39,239 nt of DNA, from assembly GCA_903825575.1 (NCBI GenBank), contig CAIKAW010000058.1, positions 1 through 39,239 of the forward strand, in the 5' to 3' direction. The notes below the pieces were generated by a model, which was given only the letters and a program-made list of their open reading frames with translations, searched no databases and was not told the DNA's origin. Each line of letters begins with the position of its first letter. Position 1 is the first letter of the stretch. This DNA comes from an uncultured bacterium (lineage in GTDB: Bacteria > Actinomycetota > Actinomycetes > S36-B12 > CAIKAW01). Both the position numbers and the translations under genes were made by a program. Below, in pieces: positions 16,519-24,359 of the stretch.

Positions 16519-16530
16519 GACACTAGTGTC
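16519..16530. promoter_or_regulatory. Palindromic bidirectional promoter between mca and DUF4307
   Basis: GACACTAGTGTC is a perfect 12-base palindrome and contains a -10-like TAGTGT on each strand (16524-16529 on plus, 16520-16525 on minus). Predicted starts near 16536 and 16513 leave untranslated leaders of about 31 and 16 bases, each containing a fitting Shine-Dalgarno sequence. It could equally be a protein operator. Confidence 0.5.
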
Positions 16531-16566
16531 GCAAGCCCACCCCAAGACTTGGACCGAGGCCCACCA

Positions 16567-17031
16567 GTGAGCCAACCGGCCGACCTGCCGCCACACTTGC
16601 AGGCACGCTACGGACTACTCCCAGTCAGCCGCACGCGACGTGCGCTGACGTGGGTCGCAATCGTTGCAGCAGCAATTGCAGCCACGGCTTGGGTCAACCA
16701 CGCGAACACGCCCAGCGCGTCCGGCCGGATCATCAGTTTCACGACGCTTGCGGACCACGTGACGGTGCGCTTTGAAACCAGTAGGCCCAGCGGCCACGGT
16801 TCGGTGTGTGTCCTTCGCGCCCAAGACCTCGCTAGCTCAGATGTCGGCTACGCCACTGTCGTGATCCCGGCCGGAGCGAGCACCGTGCAATTGGATTACA
16901 AGTTGCGGACGCTGTCCTTGGCGAACCTCGTCGAACTCCTTGGCTGCACTATTGAGGGCACCGCGCCGCACGTGGCGGGCCCAGCCTTTGCGCCCGGCAT
17001 CCAGCCTCCGATTCAGCCGTGGACGCCATAG
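16567..17031 (+). CDS. DUF4307 family membrane-anchored protein
   Basis: The 154-residue protein has LPPHLQARYG near the N-terminus, the hallmark start of DUF4307 proteins (PxxxxRYG). A membrane helix (about 28-46) and an extracytoplasmic beta-rich domain with two cysteines (CVLRAQDL and LLGCTIEG) complete it; the cysteines could pair outside the cell. In mycobacteria the equivalent gene also lies between mca and greA. The GTG at 16567 is chosen because GAGG lies seven bases upstream and the family motif follows at once. Reading back to 16459 would overlap mca on the other strand. Function is unknown. Confidence 0.82.
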   Translation: MSQPADLPPHLQARYGLLPVSRTRRALTWVAIVAAAIAATAWVNHANTPSASGRIISFTTLADHVTVRFETSRPSGHGSVCVLRAQDLASSDVGYATVVIPAGASTVQLDYKLRTLSLANLVELLGCTIEGTAPHVAGPAFAPGIQPPIQPWTP

Positions 17032-17034
17032 GAC

Positions 17035-17065
17035 TTGCCCCTCGCCCGGGGAAAGTTGTTACCCT
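17035..17065 (+). promoter_or_regulatory. Candidate greA promoter
   Basis: TTGCCC (17035-17040) and TACCCT (17060-17065) resemble -35 and -10 boxes, with a slightly long 19-base spacer. They lie just after the DUF4307 stop and 63 bases before the chosen greA start. Confidence 0.35.
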
Positions 17066-17127
17066 CTGCTTCCTGCGGCAAAGTCCGCCACCGGCATCCC
17101 CGGAGAGCAGCGCCCCGGAGCAACCAA

Positions 17128-17619
17128 GTGAGCGAGCCGATGGAGACCTGGCTGACCCAGGAGGCGTACGACCGGCTACAGGCCGAACTCGATGAACGCC
17201 AAGGACCGCTTCGGGTAGAGATCACTAAGCGAATCCAATTGGCGCGCGAGGAAGGTGACCTCAAGGAGAACGGGGGTTACCACGCCGCGAAGGAGGAGCA
17301 AGGCAAGAGCGAGGCCCGGATCCGAGTCTTGCGGCACTTGATCGAAAACGCCAAGATCGGCAGCCCACCGGCCAAAGCCGGAGAGGTCGCGCAAGGCCAA
17401 GTCGTCACAGTTCGATTTACAGATGGTGACGAAGAGCGATTCCTCCTCGGCTCACGGGAAGAAGCCGCCCACGCCAGCATCGATGTTTACTCACCCACCT
17501 CGCCCCTCGGCGGTGCGGTGATCGGACGCAAGGTCGGCTCCGAGGTCACCTACAAATTGCCCCGGGGCGAGCGATCGATCACTGTGACGATCGTCGCGAC
17601 GGAGGCGTACTCCGGCTAG
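17128..17619 (+). CDS. greA: Transcription elongation factor GreA
   Basis: The 163-residue protein has the GreA layout. An N-terminal coiled-coil hairpin (WLTQEAYDRLQAEL, then AREEGDLKENGGYHAAKEEQG with the tip acidic residues) is followed by a C-terminal FKBP-like domain with SPLGGAVIGRKVGSEV. GreA enters the RNA polymerase secondary channel and stimulates cleavage of backtracked transcripts. The GTG at 17128 has GGAG eight bases upstream and gives MSEPMETWLTQ; an internal ATG at 17140 lacks a ribosome binding site. Its stop abuts the convergent ABC permease stop (17619/17620) with no gap, within a CGGC/CAGC..GCTG/GCCG inverted repeat. Confidence 0.95.
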   Translation: MSEPMETWLTQEAYDRLQAELDERQGPLRVEITKRIQLAREEGDLKENGGYHAAKEEQGKSEARIRVLRHLIENAKIGSPPAKAGEVAQGQVVTVRFTDGDEERFLLGSREEAAHASIDVYSPTSPLGGAVIGRKVGSEVTYKLPRGERSITVTIVATEAYSG

Positions 17620-18447
17620 TCAGCGACTGCTGGCCGTGCGGTACCTGCGCACGGCCAGAACGCCGAACCCAACAATGAGCACGATCGACCAACCGACCGA
17701 AACGACCGCCGCATGCTCCAAGGGCCAGAACCCGCGAGTGGGGGCCACTCCCGTATTCCCGAATGCGGTTCGAACTGCCTGCACAGTTGCGCTGATCGGA
17801 TTCCAAGCCACCACCGTCTGCAGCCACGAAGGCATCGTCTGGATCGGGACGAAGGCGTTGGACATGAACGTGAGCGGGAACAACCAGATGAATCCGGCAG
17901 TGTTCGCGACCTCGGTGCTCGGGACAATCAGTCCGATCCAGGCTCCGATCCACGACATCGCAAAACCGAACAGCAACAAGAGCAAGAAACCGCCAGTAAT
18001 CGACAGCGCTGAAGTGTGGGTGCGCCAGCCAACCGCCAATCCACAAACACTCATCACGATCAGAATCAAGACGGTTCTCAACAGATCCGAAAGCGTGCGG
18101 CCGGCCAGCACGGCGGACCTGGCCATCGGCAGCGATCGGAATCGGTCTATCAGCCCCTTTGCCATGTCCTCGGCAAGGCCGACGCCCGTCGAGGCACCGT
18201 TGAACGCAACCGTCTGGGCGAAAATCCCTGCCATCAAGTACGACCGATACCCACCGCCTGCGACTTGAATGGCGCCGCCGAATACGAATGCAAACAGAAG
18301 TACAAACATGATCGGCTGGACGATTGAGAAGACGAGCAACTCTGGGATGCGCGGAATGTGTCGCAAGTGCCGCATCGTCAAGACCAGCGAATCGTTAACG
18401 GCGTGCGAAAGCCGGCTGCTGACCTTCTCTGGCGCCAACAAGGTCAT
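17620..18447 (-). CDS. ABC-2 type efflux permease (DrrB-like)
   Basis: The 275-residue permease has six hydrophobic segments. The N-terminus has MRHLRHIPRIPELLVFSIVQPIMFVLLF and a GLIDRFRSLPMARSAVLAGR loop, the ABC-2/DrrB consensus, with NTAGFIWLFPLTFMSNAFVP in TM5. It pairs with the ATPase encoded just upstream, whose stop its start overlaps by four bases (18444-18447). Export of a hydrophobic compound or lipid is the usual role. Convergent greA abuts its stop. Confidence 0.92.
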   Translation of the reverse strand: MTLLAPEKVSSRLSHAVNDSLVLTMRHLRHIPRIPELLVFSIVQPIMFVLLFAFVFGGAIQVAGGGYRSYLMAGIFAQTVAFNGASTGVGLAEDMAKGLIDRFRSLPMARSAVLAGRTLSDLLRTVLILIVMSVCGLAVGWRTHTSALSITGGFLLLLLFGFAMSWIGAWIGLIVPSTEVANTAGFIWLFPLTFMSNAFVPIQTMPSWLQTVVAWNPISATVQAVRTAFGNTGVAPTRGFWPLEHAAVVSVGWSIVLIVGFGVLAVRRYRTASSR

Positions 18448-19445
18448 GAGGTGCTCCGCTCTGCTTGACGACGCTGACGTCGACTAGTTGGTGCCACAGT
18501 TTCGTCCTCTGAGTGGTGGCCGGTCAGGGAGAGAAATACGTCGTCGAGACTTGGCCGGCGCAGTGCAAGATCGTCGATGCCCACTCCGGCTTCATCAAGC
18601 AGGCGGATGGCTTCGATCAAGGTTCCAGCGCCGCCGGCGACCGGACCAAGCAATCGGCGCGAATGTTGATCAACGGTTGGCGCAACTCCACAGATTGCCG
18701 AAAGGACCGCGGCTGCAGTCTCAAGTGGTGATCCAGCCGTCACAACGAGATCGAGTCGATCCCCGCCCACCTGGGACTTAAGTTCATCGGCTGTCCCCGA
18801 CGCAATCACCCGCCCGTGATCCACCACGGCAATCGTGTCGGCCAACCTGTCGGCCTCTTCTAGGTACTGGGTTGTGAGCAAGACAGTCGTACCGTCCCGC
18901 ACAAGTCCGGAGATCACATCCCACATGCCAAGTCGCGAACGAGGGTCGAGGCCAGTTGTGGGCTCGTCAAGAAAGAGCACCGGCGGACTGGCAACGAGGC
19001 TGGCAGCCAGGTCGAGTCGACGCCGCATGCCCCCGGAGTAAGTCTTGGCGATTCGGTCCCCAGCGTCGACGAGGTCGAATCGTTCGAGCAATTCCGCCGC
19101 CCGCTCACGACTATGTGCCTTGCCGAGGTGGTAAAGCCGGCCCACCATCTGGAGGTTCTCGCGGCCGGTCAGGTACTCATCAATCGCCGCGTATTGGCCG
19201 GACAAACCGATCCGGCGACGAACTTCGTCGGGGTGACGTCGCACGTCGAATCCGGCCACCTCGGCGGTACCACTGTCAGGATCCAGCAACGTGGTCAACA
19301 CCCGCACTGCCGTTGTTTTGCCAGCGCCATTGGGCCCTAGCAGCCCGAGCACTGTGGCTTCTTCGACCTGCAGGGACATGCCGTCGAGCGCGACGACCGA
19401 GCCGTATCGCTTGACCAAACCCTCGGCCCGAATCGCAACGCCCAC
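18444..19445 (-). CDS. ABC exporter ATPase (DrrA-like)
   Basis: The 333-residue ATP-binding protein has Walker A GPNGAGKT (37-44), a Q-loop region ending GLSGQYAAID, the signature YSGGMRRRLDLA, Walker B VLFLDEPTTGLD and an H-loop after LLTTQYLEEADRLAD. The C-terminal extension of about 90 residues, with DDLALRRPSLDDVFLSLTGH, is the DrrA-type regulatory domain. It drives the DrrB-like permease encoded next. GTG start with GAGGGGG about seven bases upstream. The gene diverges from the MarR-type regulator over 148 bases that hold a long inverted repeat. Confidence 0.93.
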   Translation of the reverse strand: MGVAIRAEGLVKRYGSVVALDGMSLQVEEATVLGLLGPNGAGKTTAVRVLTTLLDPDSGTAEVAGFDVRRHPDEVRRRIGLSGQYAAIDEYLTGRENLQMVGRLYHLGKAHSRERAAELLERFDLVDAGDRIAKTYSGGMRRRLDLAASLVASPPVLFLDEPTTGLDPRSRLGMWDVISGLVRDGTTVLLTTQYLEEADRLADTIAVVDHGRVIASGTADELKSQVGGDRLDLVVTAGSPLETAAAVLSAICGVAPTVDQHSRRLLGPVAGGAGTLIEAIRLLDEAGVGIDDLALRRPSLDDVFLSLTGHHSEDETVAPTSRRQRRQAERSTS

Positions 19446-19488
19446 CCGATCCCCCTCATTTCGCCAAAAGCTACGGCCGGATATTCAC

Positions 19489-19523
19489 CTACCTGCTGCG
19501 AACAACTCCATGGCAGCGGGTAG
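19489..19523. promoter_or_regulatory. Inverted repeat in the drrA/marR divergent region
   Basis: CTACCTGCTGC (19489-19499) and GCAGCGGGTAG (19513-19523) form 11-base arms with one mismatch around a 13-base centre, flanked on both sides by ATATTC. It may be an operator for the ABC exporter genes or a hairpin in their leader. It resembles no terminator, as it lies upstream of both genes. Confidence 0.45.
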
Positions 19524-19558
19524 ATATTCCACCAGAGCGTCGTTCCCGCCGCCGTGAT

Positions 19559-19603
19559 TTGGATTCCGTCGGCTGGTCGGCTAAAGTACTTGCGTGGTGC
19601 AAG
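19559..19603 (+). promoter_or_regulatory. Leaderless marR promoter with overlapping palindrome
   Basis: TTGGAT (19559-19564), a 17-base spacer and TAAAGT (19582-19587) end six bases before the GTG start at 19594. The palindrome CTTGC-N5-GCAAG (19589-19603) spans the expected transcript start and the start codon, and the arms extend imperfectly (AAGT/ACTT). TTGC-N5-GCAA-type sites are typical for MarR-family repressors, so autorepression is likely. Confidence 0.55.
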
Positions 19604-20046
19604 CAACTTCTTGGCTCACGGCTGGCATAGCCGAGGACTTTGGCAGAGCCCTGCATGCGTTTAGGGCGCGCTTATCGACTGGGGCCCAGGAAATCGGACG
19701 AGGTGCGGTACTGCACCAGTTGATCGGGCTTGGGCCGTCCCGACCGAGTGAACTGGCTAGTTGCGCGCACCTGGACCTCTCGACTGTGAGCCGCCACCTT
19801 GCTGCGCTCGAGCGAGACGGGCTGGTTGCCAAACTCGCCGATCCAGCTGACGGCCGCGCCCACCTAGTCACCGTGACCGACTCAGGTAAAGCGCACGTTG
19901 CTGACTTCCTAGCCCGCCGAGACGCCACCGTGGCTCAAGCAACAGAACGCTGGACTGAGAGTGAAAGAACCGAATTAGGGCGACTGCTTCGCAAGTTCGC
20001 CGCAGACCTCGCCGCACCTAGCGGCGCCGAAAGGGGAAAGCCATGA
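19594..20046 (+). CDS. MarR family transcriptional regulator
   Basis: The 150-residue protein carries a winged helix-turn-helix. RPSELASCAHLDLSTVSRHLAALERDGLV is the DNA-binding unit (about residues 50-80), and DPADGRAHLVTVTDSGK is the wing. Long helices at both ends form the dimer interface. It overlaps the following MFS exporter gene by four bases (ATGA) and probably represses that operon, with release by a drug-like ligand. There is no ribosome binding site; a -10 box six bases before the GTG indicates a leaderless mRNA. A palindrome covers the start codon. Confidence 0.92.
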   Translation: MVQATSWLTAGIAEDFGRALHAFRARLSTGAQEIGRGAVLHQLIGLGPSRPSELASCAHLDLSTVSRHLAALERDGLVAKLADPADGRAHLVTVTDSGKAHVADFLARRDATVAQATERWTESERTELGRLLRKFAADLAAPSGAERGKP

Positions 20047-21608
20047 GTTCTACTGCCGCACCAGCCGAGCATCCGCGTCGGATCGGGCTGATCATGACGG
20101 CGCTCATGATGACGATGCTGTTAGCAGCACTGGACCAGACGATCGTCTCTACGGCGCTGCCCACAATCGTCAGCGACCTCAAGGGCCTCAACCAGTACTC
20201 GTGGGTGGTCACCGCCTACCTTCTGACGTCGACCGCCAGTACGCCGATCTGGGGCAAGTTGTCGGACATGATCGGGCGCAAGCTGATCCTGCAGTCCGCC
20301 GTGATCGTCTTTCTAGTCGGATCAGTTCTGGCTGGTATGGCTCAGACAATGTGGCAGTTGATCCTTACTCGTGGCATTCAGGGTCTCGGCGGCGGCGGCC
20401 TGATGGTCCTCGTTCTGGCTGTCATCGCGGATGTAATTCCACCGCGCGAACGAGGTCGCTACACCGGAATCTTCACCGGAGTATTCGGATTCGCCAGCAT
20501 CATTGGCCCACTGCTCGGGGGCTTTTTCACCCAGCACCTTTCTTGGCGCTGGATCTTCTACATCAACATCCCGCTTGGCATCGCGGCACTTCTGGTAATC
20601 GGCGCGGTTTTGCACATTCCCGTCACCCATAAGCGGGTTGCGATCGACTGGCTCGGCGCCGGACTGCTCATCGCTGGAGTCACGACCCTGTTGCTCGTAA
20701 CCGAGTGGGGCGGCCAGAAGTACCCCTGGGGATCCACGACCATATTGGTACTTAGCGCGGCCGGCCTGATCTCCATTGTTTTGTTTGTGCTACAGGAGTT
20801 CCGGGCGCCCGACCCAATCGTCTCGATGAAGCTGTTCCGCAACGTGGTTTTCACGACGACATCAGCAATCGGGTTCGTAGTCGGGTTTGCAATGTTCGGA
20901 AGCATCATCTTCCTGTCGCTGTACCTGCAGATCGTTCACGGCGCAACCCCGACAATGTCCGGACTGCAACTGCTTCCCATGATGCTTGGCATCATGATCT
21001 CCTCGATTGGTTCCGGTCAGCTGATCGTCAGGATCGGGCACTACAAGCCGTTCCCGATCATCGGAACTGGCCTGGCTGCGGTGGGCCTTTACCTGCTGTC
21101 ATATGTTTCGCCAACGCTGCCGTACTGGAAACTGTCGATCGCGATGTTCATCCTCGGCTTCGGCATGGGAAATGTCATGCAGGTGCTGGTGTTGGCAGTG
21201 CAGAACGCCGTCGACGTCAGACTGATCGGAGCCGCGACGAGCGGATCGACGTTCTTCCGGTCGATCGGTGGTTCCTTCGGCACAGCGGTGTTCGGCGCGC
21301 TAATGACATCGCGCCTAGCCTCGGAGTTGGCCAAGGCGATCCCGCCGGATGTTGCGGCGAAGATGCCGCACGGAAGTATCACTTCGTCGATGGCCGGCGT
21401 CGCGAAACTGGCCGAGCCCCTACACACCGCAGTTGTTGGGGCCTTCGCGCGAGCCATCTCGCACACGTTCCTTGTGGCGTCGATTGTTATGGCAGTCGGG
21501 TTCGCGATCTCCTGGTTCATCCCAGAGAATCCGCTTCGCACCCATCACGGTCCGGCACCGACGACGGCCGAAGAGTCGTCCGACGTTCCGGCAGTCTCGC
21601 TCGACTGA
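20043..21608 (+). CDS. DHA2-family MFS drug exporter regulated by MarR
   Basis: The 521-residue transporter has about 14 membrane segments. It has LAALDQTIVSTALPTI in TM1 (the D-x-T motif of DHA2 exporters), intact motif A (GKLSDMIGRKLI) and an intact TM5 motif C (GFASIIGPLLGGFF). SWRWIFYINIPLG follows TM5-6. Multidrug or metabolite efflux by proton antiport is the family role. It is translationally coupled to the MarR regulator. With the divergent DrrAB exporter this makes a four-gene efflux region. It differs from the other DHA2 exporter at 11945-13468, which lacks the motif C proline. Confidence 0.92.
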   Translation: MSSTAAPAEHPRRIGLIMTALMMTMLLAALDQTIVSTALPTIVSDLKGLNQYSWVVTAYLLTSTASTPIWGKLSDMIGRKLILQSAVIVFLVGSVLAGMAQTMWQLILTRGIQGLGGGGLMVLVLAVIADVIPPRERGRYTGIFTGVFGFASIIGPLLGGFFTQHLSWRWIFYINIPLGIAALLVIGAVLHIPVTHKRVAIDWLGAGLLIAGVTTLLLVTEWGGQKYPWGSTTILVLSAAGLISIVLFVLQEFRAPDPIVSMKLFRNVVFTTTSAIGFVVGFAMFGSIIFLSLYLQIVHGATPTMSGLQLLPMMLGIMISSIGSGQLIVRIGHYKPFPIIGTGLAAVGLYLLSYVSPTLPYWKLSIAMFILGFGMGNVMQVLVLAVQNAVDVRLIGAATSGSTFFRSIGGSFGTAVFGALMTSRLASELAKAIPPDVAAKMPHGSITSSMAGVAKLAEPLHTAVVGAFARAISHTFLVASIVMAVGFAISWFIPENPLRTHHGPAPTTAEESSDVPAVSLD

Positions 21609-21691
21609 GCCGCTAAAACCCTTGCGATCCGAGCCGTAACGCGCGACCCTGCAAATAGGGAACGCCCGAGTCCGACCGGGTTGGGGGAAGA

Positions 21692-22120
21692 GTGACGATT
21701 TCTGCGCTTCTTAGAGGCAAGCCCAAAGTAGTTACCATCGAACCGAGCGCATCAATAGCAGAGCTCGTCGGTCTGTTAGCGCAGTTCAAAATCGGCTGCG
21801 TGGTGGTTTCGGCTTCCGGCGGGCAGGTCGATGGCATCGTGTCTGAGCGCGATGTGGTCGCTGCGCTAGGTAGTACAACCGCGGACCTACTCGCCAAGCC
21901 CGTATCAGCGATTATGACTAGGGACGTTTTGACTGAAGGTTCGGAAGCCACCTTCGACGATCTGATGAGGCTGATGACCGACAATCGGATTCGCCACATT
22001 CCGATCGTGGATGGTGGATCTCTGATCGGCATAGTCAGTATCGGCGACGTCGTTAAGCAACGAATTGATGCGCTCGAGGCCGAACGTGGCGCACTTGTGG
22101 ACTACATCTCCGGTAGGTGA
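21692..22120 (+). CDS. Two-CBS-domain protein
   Basis: The 142-residue protein is made almost entirely of a tandem CBS pair. The first domain spans about residues 10-60 (VTIEPSASIAELVGLLAQFKIGCVVV, GIVSERDVV). The second spans about 72-125 (IMTRDVLTEGSEATFDDLMRLMTDNRIRHIPIV, GIVSIGDVV). Stand-alone CBS pairs bind adenosine nucleotides and act as energy or redox sensors for partners that are usually encoded elsewhere. GTG start with GGGGG about five bases upstream. It ends 13 bases from the convergent ROK kinase gene. Its target cannot be told. Confidence 0.9.
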   Translation: MTISALLRGKPKVVTIEPSASIAELVGLLAQFKIGCVVVSASGGQVDGIVSERDVVAALGSTTADLLAKPVSAIMTRDVLTEGSEATFDDLMRLMTDNRIRHIPIVDGGSLIGIVSIGDVVKQRIDALEAERGALVDYISGR

Positions 22121-22133
22121 TGCAGCAAACCGA

Positions 22134-23081
22134 CTAGTTGGGCCCGGGCCAATAGCGATCTGGGTTCAAGATCAGGGCTGCCGCCCCTAATATCCCGGCG
22201 TATGGCCCGGATGCTGTGGGTTCGATCGTCACCCGCCGGATAAACCCGAAGCCGGCATGGCGGCGAAAGGACGCGCGCAGCGGGTCGAAAAGAAGTGGAC
22301 CTGCGTTAGAGACTCCGCCACCCATGAGTACCAGGTCGATATCGCAGACCGCGGCTAGCGAGGCCACCCCAATCCCAATCGCCGTCCCCGCCCGAGCCAA
22401 GGCACTTAGCGCAATGAGGTCTCCGGATCGCGCATCCGCCGTAAGCATTTCGGCCGTCTCCGGACGCCCGTGCCCATGGGGACGCCAGCCGTTTTCGACC
22501 GCCCAGGCCGTCAGCCGAGGTCCCGAAGCGAACGCCTCGACGCAGCCAGTAGCCCCGCACACACACACTGGGCCACTGGGATCGGCGACCGTATGTCCGA
22601 CGTGGCCGGCATGCCCAGTCCCACCAGTGATTACTCGACCGTTGAGAATTAGGCCGCCGCCGACGCCGGTCGAGACGACCATTCCCAAGAAATTCTCGCA
22701 ACCTCTAGCTGCTCCGACCCAGTGTTCTGCGATCGCCAACGCGACGGCGTCGTTGATGATTCGGACAGGAACCTCAAAAGCCTCACCCAGTCGGGCACGC
22801 AGCGGGAAATCTCGCCAGGCCGGGATGTTGACCGGCGACATCTCCCCGGCTGGCCACAGCATCGGCCCAGCACTCCCGACGCCTATTCCGCCGATCTGCG
22901 GGTGCCCAGCGTCGACAAGCAACTTGCTAATCATCAGGCGCAGCGACAGCCATAGGCCCTCGGCGCCGAGCCCTGAGTCTGTCGGCGTACGCGCCGACGC
23001 AATGACCGTACCGTCGTCGGACACCAGCCCGGCCGCCATCTTCGTGCCGCCAATATCGACGCCGATTACTAGTTCGGACAC
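22134..23081 (-). CDS. ROK family sugar kinase (glucokinase-like)
   Basis: The 315-residue ROK protein has the phosphate loop DIGGTK (9-14), the catalytic aspartate D111 (IINDA) and the ROK zinc site: GHVGH (159-163) plus CVCGATGCVE (173-182). There is no N-terminal helix-turn-helix, so it is a kinase rather than a ROK repressor. Phosphorylation of glucose or an N-acetylated amino sugar with ATP is typical; the exact sugar is uncertain. GTG start with GGAGAGG six bases upstream. It diverges from an MFS transporter over 42 bases that contain overlapping -10 boxes. Confidence 0.9.
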   Translation of the reverse strand: MSELVIGVDIGGTKMAAGLVSDDGTVIASARTPTDSGLGAEGLWLSLRLMISKLLVDAGHPQIGGIGVGSAGPMLWPAGEMSPVNIPAWRDFPLRARLGEAFEVPVRIINDAVALAIAEHWVGAARGCENFLGMVVSTGVGGGLILNGRVITGGTGHAGHVGHTVADPSGPVCVCGATGCVEAFASGPRLTAWAVENGWRPHGHGRPETAEMLTADARSGDLIALSALARAGTAIGIGVASLAAVCDIDLVLMGGGVSNAGPLLFDPLRASFRRHAGFGFIRRVTIEPTASGPYAGILGAAALILNPDRYWPGPN

Positions 23082-23107
23082 GTCCGCCTCTCCCCATCGC
23101 CGGACAC

Positions 23108-23117
23108 AGCGTACGGT
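23108..23117. promoter_or_regulatory. Overlapping divergent -10 boxes, ROK kinase / MFS
   Basis: The plus strand carries TACGGT (23112-23117) six bases before the GTG of the MFS gene. The minus strand carries TACGCT (23108-23113), which would start transcription near 23101, leaving a 20-base leader with GGAGAGG for the ROK gene. The two boxes share the central CGTACG-like palindrome. Confidence 0.45.
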
Positions 23118-23123
23118 CGGGCC

Positions 23124-24359
23124 GTGCCAAGTTCCCAGCCGAGCAAGTCCAGACTCCTTCGAGTCGTCGGCCGCAATCCCTGGCTGAGCGGACTTCCTGT
23201 CGAGGTGGCCATCCTTTCGACCGTAGCGTTCTGCGTGGCCCTGGGCTTTGGAATTGTGGCACCAGCGATCCCAATCTTCGCCAAGACGTTTGGTGTCTCA
23301 GCTTTCATGGCTGGTGCGGTTGTATCAGCCTTTGCCCTCGTCCGATTCGCTTGCGCTCCACTGGCGGGAGCACTACTCAACCGCCTTGGCGAACGAATTG
23401 TGCTAGCGACAGGCCTGCTCATCGTTGCGGGGTCGAGTGCCCTTGCCGGATTGGCCCGGACCTACAACCAGTTGATCGTTCTGCGCGGCATTGGTGGCCT
23501 TGGGTCCGTGATGTTCACCGTATCGGCGTTGAGCTTGCTGCTGCATTCGGTGGGTCCTGAGCATCGCGGCCGAGCCGCCGGTGCATATCAGGGCGGCTTC
23601 CTGCTTGGCGGGATCGCCGGACCGGCTGTAGGCGGTCTGGTCATCGCACACTCAATTCGCACGCCCTTCTTTGTATACGCGGGAACGCTGGGACTGGCGA
23701 CGGTTGTGACTCTGGTATTCGTACGTCGCTCTAACTCGGAACCGGCAGCAGGCAACGAGGCAAGCGCCCGAGGTTTCGGTCCGCTCCGCGCCGCCCTAGG
23801 CAATTCGGCGTACCGCGCTGCGCTCACCGTGAATCTGGCGAATGGCTTCACGGCGTTAGGCCTGCGGACCTCACTTGTCCCGCTGTTCGTCATCGAGGTG
23901 CTGCACCGGTCGGCAAGTTTCGCCGGACTTGCGTTCTTCATAACTGCCATCGTGCAAGGGTTGTTGCTGTTGCCGGCCGGTCGTCTTGCAGACGAGCGCG
24001 GGCGCAAGCCAGCTCTGGTGATCGGAAGTTCGGCTGTGATCTTCGGGATGATCGTTCTCGTCTTCACTCACGGTCGGGTCGAGTTCATCGTTGCCATGAT
24101 TATTCTCGGGGTTGGTGGGGCCTACCTTGGATCAGCGCCTTCTGCCGTTGTGGGCGACATAGTCGGCAAGCAGCGAGGCGGTTCGGTATTCGCGGCCTAC
24201 CAGATGACCTCAGACTTCGGCGCGATCGTCGGTCCCCTTGTCGCTGGCTTCCTTGTCGACCGAGTTGGGTTCGGAGCCGCATTTGCGGTCGGCGCAATAA
24301 TCGCCGCGCTAGCACTAGCAGTAGTGAGCGCCATGACGGAGACGCGTAAGGCGACCTAG
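23124..24359 (+). CDS. MFS transporter (12-TM, DHA1-like)
   Basis: The 411-residue protein has about 12 membrane segments in two homologous halves. The first motif A-like loop is degenerate (GALLNRLGERIVL), and the second half has a clearer one (GRLADERGRKPALVIG). GGFLLGGIAGPAVGGLV in TM5 is motif C, which marks an antiporter/exporter more than an importer. Its substrate is unknown. It may be leaderless: no ribosome binding site is seen, and a -10 box ends six bases before the GTG. Its stop overlaps the convergent GlmL-like gene by four bases. Confidence 0.88.
   Translation: MPSSQPSKSRLLRVVGRNPWLSGLPVEVAILSTVAFCVALGFGIVAPAIPIFAKTFGVSAFMAGAVVSAFALVRFACAPLAGALLNRLGERIVLATGLLIVAGSSALAGLARTYNQLIVLRGIGGLGSVMFTVSALSLLLHSVGPEHRGRAAGAYQGGFLLGGIAGPAVGGLVIAHSIRTPFFVYAGTLGLATVVTLVFVRRSNSEPAAGNEASARGFGPLRAALGNSAYRAALTVNLANGFTALGLRTSLVPLFVIEVLHRSASFAGLAFFITAIVQGLLLLPAGRLADERGRKPALVIGSSAVIFGMIVLVFTHGRVEFIVAMIILGVGGAYLGSAPSAVVGDIVGKQRGGSVFAAYQMTSDFGAIVGPLVAGFLVDRVGFGAAFAVGAIIAALALAVVSAMTETRKAT

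Noticed and set aside
22216-23187. Long open frame (323 codons) on the plus strand
   Set aside because: It is antisense to the ROK kinase, which has all family motifs; the translation is Pro/Ser/Ala-rich, as expected from a mirror of GC-rich coding sequence.
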